A stretch of 60,000 nucleotides of DNA from Cryptomeria japonica (Eukaryota > Streptophyta > Pinopsida > Cupressales > Cupressaceae): contig NC_081408.1 of the NCBI RefSeq assembly GCF_030272615.1, positions 605,609,673 to 605,669,672 on the forward strand, given 5' to 3'. The position numbers and the translations under genes were made by a program. Positions 57,765 through 60,000 of the stretch are shown here, in pieces. Every line of letters begins with the position of its first letter. Position 1 is the first letter of the stretch. The notes beneath the pieces were generated by a model. The model saw only the letters and a list, made by a program, of their open reading frames with translations, was not told where the DNA came from and ran no database searches.

Positions 57765-58571
57765 TGTTGGCATTCTACACTCTTATGAGAATAGTTGATG
57801 TTTCCATTGATGGCAACCAACTGGCAACCCACCGGCAATAGATTTCTACATGCCCGACATCACATATATTATACACTGGCACCGATAAGCACTTACACTG
57901 GCATTCATATTACATCGGCAACAAAGCATACCGGCACTCCAGCCGACGTCTGATGAACTTTTGTTTATTGTAATATAATTATCTTTTGTAAGCCGACATG
58001 GTATATTGTAAAAGACTCATATATGTATGAGATCTTATAGGTCATTTTGATATGTGAGAGAGGTATGAGATGAAAAAGGATATGATATGTATGGTAGAAA
58101 ATAATTGTTTAGTGATAGTGAAGGTTATTGGATAAGGTATCTATTTGAGCTTAAACCGGTACTGAACCTGGCATTAGAGATGTTGTTTTGAGCAGTACAT
58201 TGTATTGGATTTAATCATCCATTTTTGTAGTTAGTGTGACTCTTCATTGAGCAGTGAGCTCTAGGCTGTTGGCCTCCCCATGTGCAGGCCCCTATTGTAA
58301 GTAGTATCTATTCATTGGCCAGTGAGTAAATATTGTGGGTCACAAATCCCACTGAGTTTTTTCCCACACTTGGTTTCCTCATTAAAATATCTTGTGTTAT
58401 GGTGTGTTTTATGTTGTCTCTGTTATTTATGTTTATTGCATTAATTCTCATTTATCGGTACATTATTTTGGGTTGCAAAGTTATCAATAAGTTTAAATAT
58501 TCTGCTAACCGGTTAAAAATTGATTCACCCCCCCCCTCTTAGTGTCTTTGGGACTGTCATTGAATCTAACA
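57765..58571 (+). repeat. 3' LTR of W
   Basis: 807 bp, TGTTGGCATTCTACACTC...GAATCTAACA, after the polypurine tract. Confidence 0.95.
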
Positions 58572-58576
58572 ACCAC

Positions 58577-59660
58577 CAGGTTTTTTTCAGGATTCATCGT
58601 TAGTTTGATGACTAAGGAAATCTATCTATGGCTTCAAACAAGCCCCTAGAGCTTGGTATGCCAAGATGGATTCTTATCTTCTATCTTCAGGATTCATTAG
58701 ATGTCATTCAAATCCTAAAGTGTATCTATTGCGGAAAGATGATTCACTTTTGATACTGATACTATATGTTGATGATCTTTTGATTATTAGGATTACTTCA
58801 AGATAGATTTGACATGATATACTTAGGTTTATTGCACTACTTCCTTGGCATTGAGATTTCACGGTCAGATTTAGGGATTACTCTTGCTCAACCTAATTAC
58901 ACTCTTGATTTACTTTCAGGGTTTCACATGACTACTTGAAAACCATCTCCAAGTCCCTTTCTATCTGGAGTCAAGCTTGAAACTTCTTGCACTTCACCTT
59001 CGATTGATGCTACTTTGTATCGACAACTTGTTGGTAGTATTATTTACTTGACTCGTACAAGGCTAGACATATCATATGCAGTTGGCATGGTTTCTATATT
59101 TATGCAGGAGCCTCATGAGTTGCATTGTAAAGAAGCTAAGTGGATCCTTCATTACCTTCATGGCACACTTGGGTTTGGGATTCATTACAGAGTTGGTTCT
59201 TCAGTTGACTTGGTTAGTTTTACAGATTCAGATTGGGCTGGTGATACAGAGTATCACAAGTCTACTTTAGAATATAATTTTTCTCTTGATTCAAGTCCTA
59301 TCAGTTGGTCTAGAAGGAAACAAAAGGCTATTGATATATCTTCCACAAAGGCAGAGTTCAGGGGAGTTGTTAACTCAGCTACAAAGGCTATTTGGCTTCA
59401 GGGTAATCTTTATGAGTTTGGTATTCCTTTCAGGCAGCCTACAATTATCTATTGTGATAACCAAAGTAATATTCAGATATGCAAGAATCCAATTCAACAT
59501 CAACAAACCAAGCACATAGAGATTCATATGCATTACATTTGAGAGTTGATTCATGGATAGATCATTGACTTAGTTTTTTGCTAGTCTTCAAAGTAGGTTG
59601 CTGAAATCTTCACCAAACCCTTACTGAGAGCAATTCCATTCATCTACGATCTCTTCTTGG
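58577..59660 (+). pseudogene. Host copia element Z, 3' part: RT and RNase H
   Basis: Continues RT after W: KKSIYGFKQAPRAWY (frame assembled across a shift near 58620), VYLLRKDD, the polymerase motif YVDDLL (about 58768-58785), then after an indel LHYFLGIEIS. From 59015 one long frame holds YRQLVGSIIYLTRTRLDISY and the copia RNase H blocks SFTDSDWAGD, SISWSRRKQ-like PISWSRRKQKAI, STKAEFRG, IYCDNQSNIQI and KHIEIHMHYI. Beyond a stop come the terminal QVAEIFTKPL block (about 59597-59626) and the end of pol. The expected DNQSA(I) is DNQSNI. RT is dead because of the W insertion and shifts. Confidence 0.9.
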
Positions 59661-59871
59661 TGTGTGGTCTACATCAACAGCATCATCATCCTTTGGAGGA
59701 GCTTTCTAGTCTTCTTCTCTTTTTCTCTCTTTTGGAGGATAGTTTTTTTTCCATTGGATTTTCTATCTTACTCCGCTTTATGAGAAATTGCATTATACAT
59801 GGGTACCTCACCAAGCTAGCAGTCAGGACCCATTTCTTATTATACTCACCTAAGCTATGCTTAAGGCGAGG
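59661..59871 (+). other. Z 3' untranslated stretch
   Basis: T/C-rich non-coding sequence ending in TTAAGGCGAGG, a weak polypurine tract. Confidence 0.45.
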
Positions 59872-60000
59872 TGTTAGTGTACTTGATATTCCACCTTGGC
59901 GTCCACATAGGCTTTTAAGCCTAGCTAGGTAACTTGACACATCTTCTTATGAGGTGTCTAGGTTGTTGAGAGGTTGTGAGTGGTATCAAATATCATTTGA
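59872..60000 (+). repeat. Start of the Z 3' LTR, cut by the window edge
   Basis: TGTTAGTGTACTTGATATTCC begins directly after the purine-rich run and behind the end of pol, where a copia LTR is expected. The LTR end and TSD lie outside the window. Confidence 0.45.

Larger units (their letters stand above)
51874..58571 (+). mobile_element. LTR element W (polymerase-less copia-type) inserted in RT of Z
   Basis: LTRs 51874-52683 and 57765-58571 start TGTTGGCATTCTA and end GAATCTAACA. The target duplication is ACCAT (51869-51873) and ACCAC (58572-58576). Removing W joins MEQP to PGF, the conserved copia RT motif, which confirms the insertion. The element is 6.7 kb with PBS, ORF1, ORF2 and a polypurine tract (CCAAAGGGGGAGAT) but no pol. 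It is the best preserved of the three members. Confidence 0.95.

Noticed and set aside
1-60000. tRNA, rRNA or host protein-coding genes
   Set aside because: None was recognised on either strand; the GGTTTCGAGTCC box near 32600 is misplaced for a tRNA or tRNA-derived SINE.

Overview
The window looks like pericentromeric or intergenic DNA from a seed plant with a very large, repeat-filled genome. A conifer or other gymnosperm is my guess, based on style only: long AT-rich spacers, old LTR elements with long LTRs, nested insertions and decayed coding frames. I see no convincing host gene. All recognisable coding sequence belongs to transposable elements, and nearly every frame is broken.

Layout. 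1-3117: 5' part of a Ty1/copia element on the minus strand (element A: LTR, PBS, gag, protease, integrase start), running off the left edge. 3118-4349: relic of a CACTA (En/Spm) TNP2-type transposase. 4350-8301: a stretch bounded by an 11-bp inverted terminus (TGTAATGTCCC...GGGACATTACA), containing a remarkable chain of hairpins. 8302-32260: possibly one large DNA-transposon-like unit with 14-bp palindromes (ATCGGATATCCGAT type) at both sides. It holds an unknown multi-exon plus-strand gene (8956-10860), a ~360-bp tandem satellite, a minus-strand DDE-type transposase pseudogene (25272-28225) and a 3.4-kb hierarchical 10/90/360-bp repeat array (28500-31875). The satellite is interrupted by a complete gypsy-like element (12202-20008, TSD GGAAG) that has gag and protease but no RT or integrase, and by a solo LTR (21623-23087, TSD GAACG). 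32569-32804: a small retroposon with a 16-bp TSD. 33490-34840: gypsy RNase H/integrase relic plus LTR fragment. 34850-35262: degenerate palindromic tandem repeats.

35263-60000 is a nest of four elements. The host is a copia element (Z: gag, protease, integrase, RT, RNase H), broken by element X (35268-49048, TSD GTAAC) in gag and by element W (51874-58571, TSD ACCAT/ACCAC) in RT. X is itself broken by element Y (36114-42411, TSD TAGGT/TAGGC) in its 5' LTR. X, Y and W share one organisation: copia-type LTRs, a TGGTATCAGAGC primer site, ORF1 (coiled coil plus four CCHC zinc knuckles), ORF2 (a long conserved protein I cannot name) and a polypurine tract, with no protease, integrase, RT or RNase H. 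Y and W share their LTR end, PBS and leader with element A. A-type copia elements are therefore plausible helpers that mobilise this polymerase-less family in trans. This helper/parasite arrangement is the most interesting system in the window.

Decay is dominated by C-to-T and G-to-A changes (many CAG-to-TAG and TGG-to-TGA stops, Asp-Ser-Gly protease sites turned to Asp-Leu-Gly or Asp-Phe-Gly), as expected for heavily methylated, long-silenced plant transposons.
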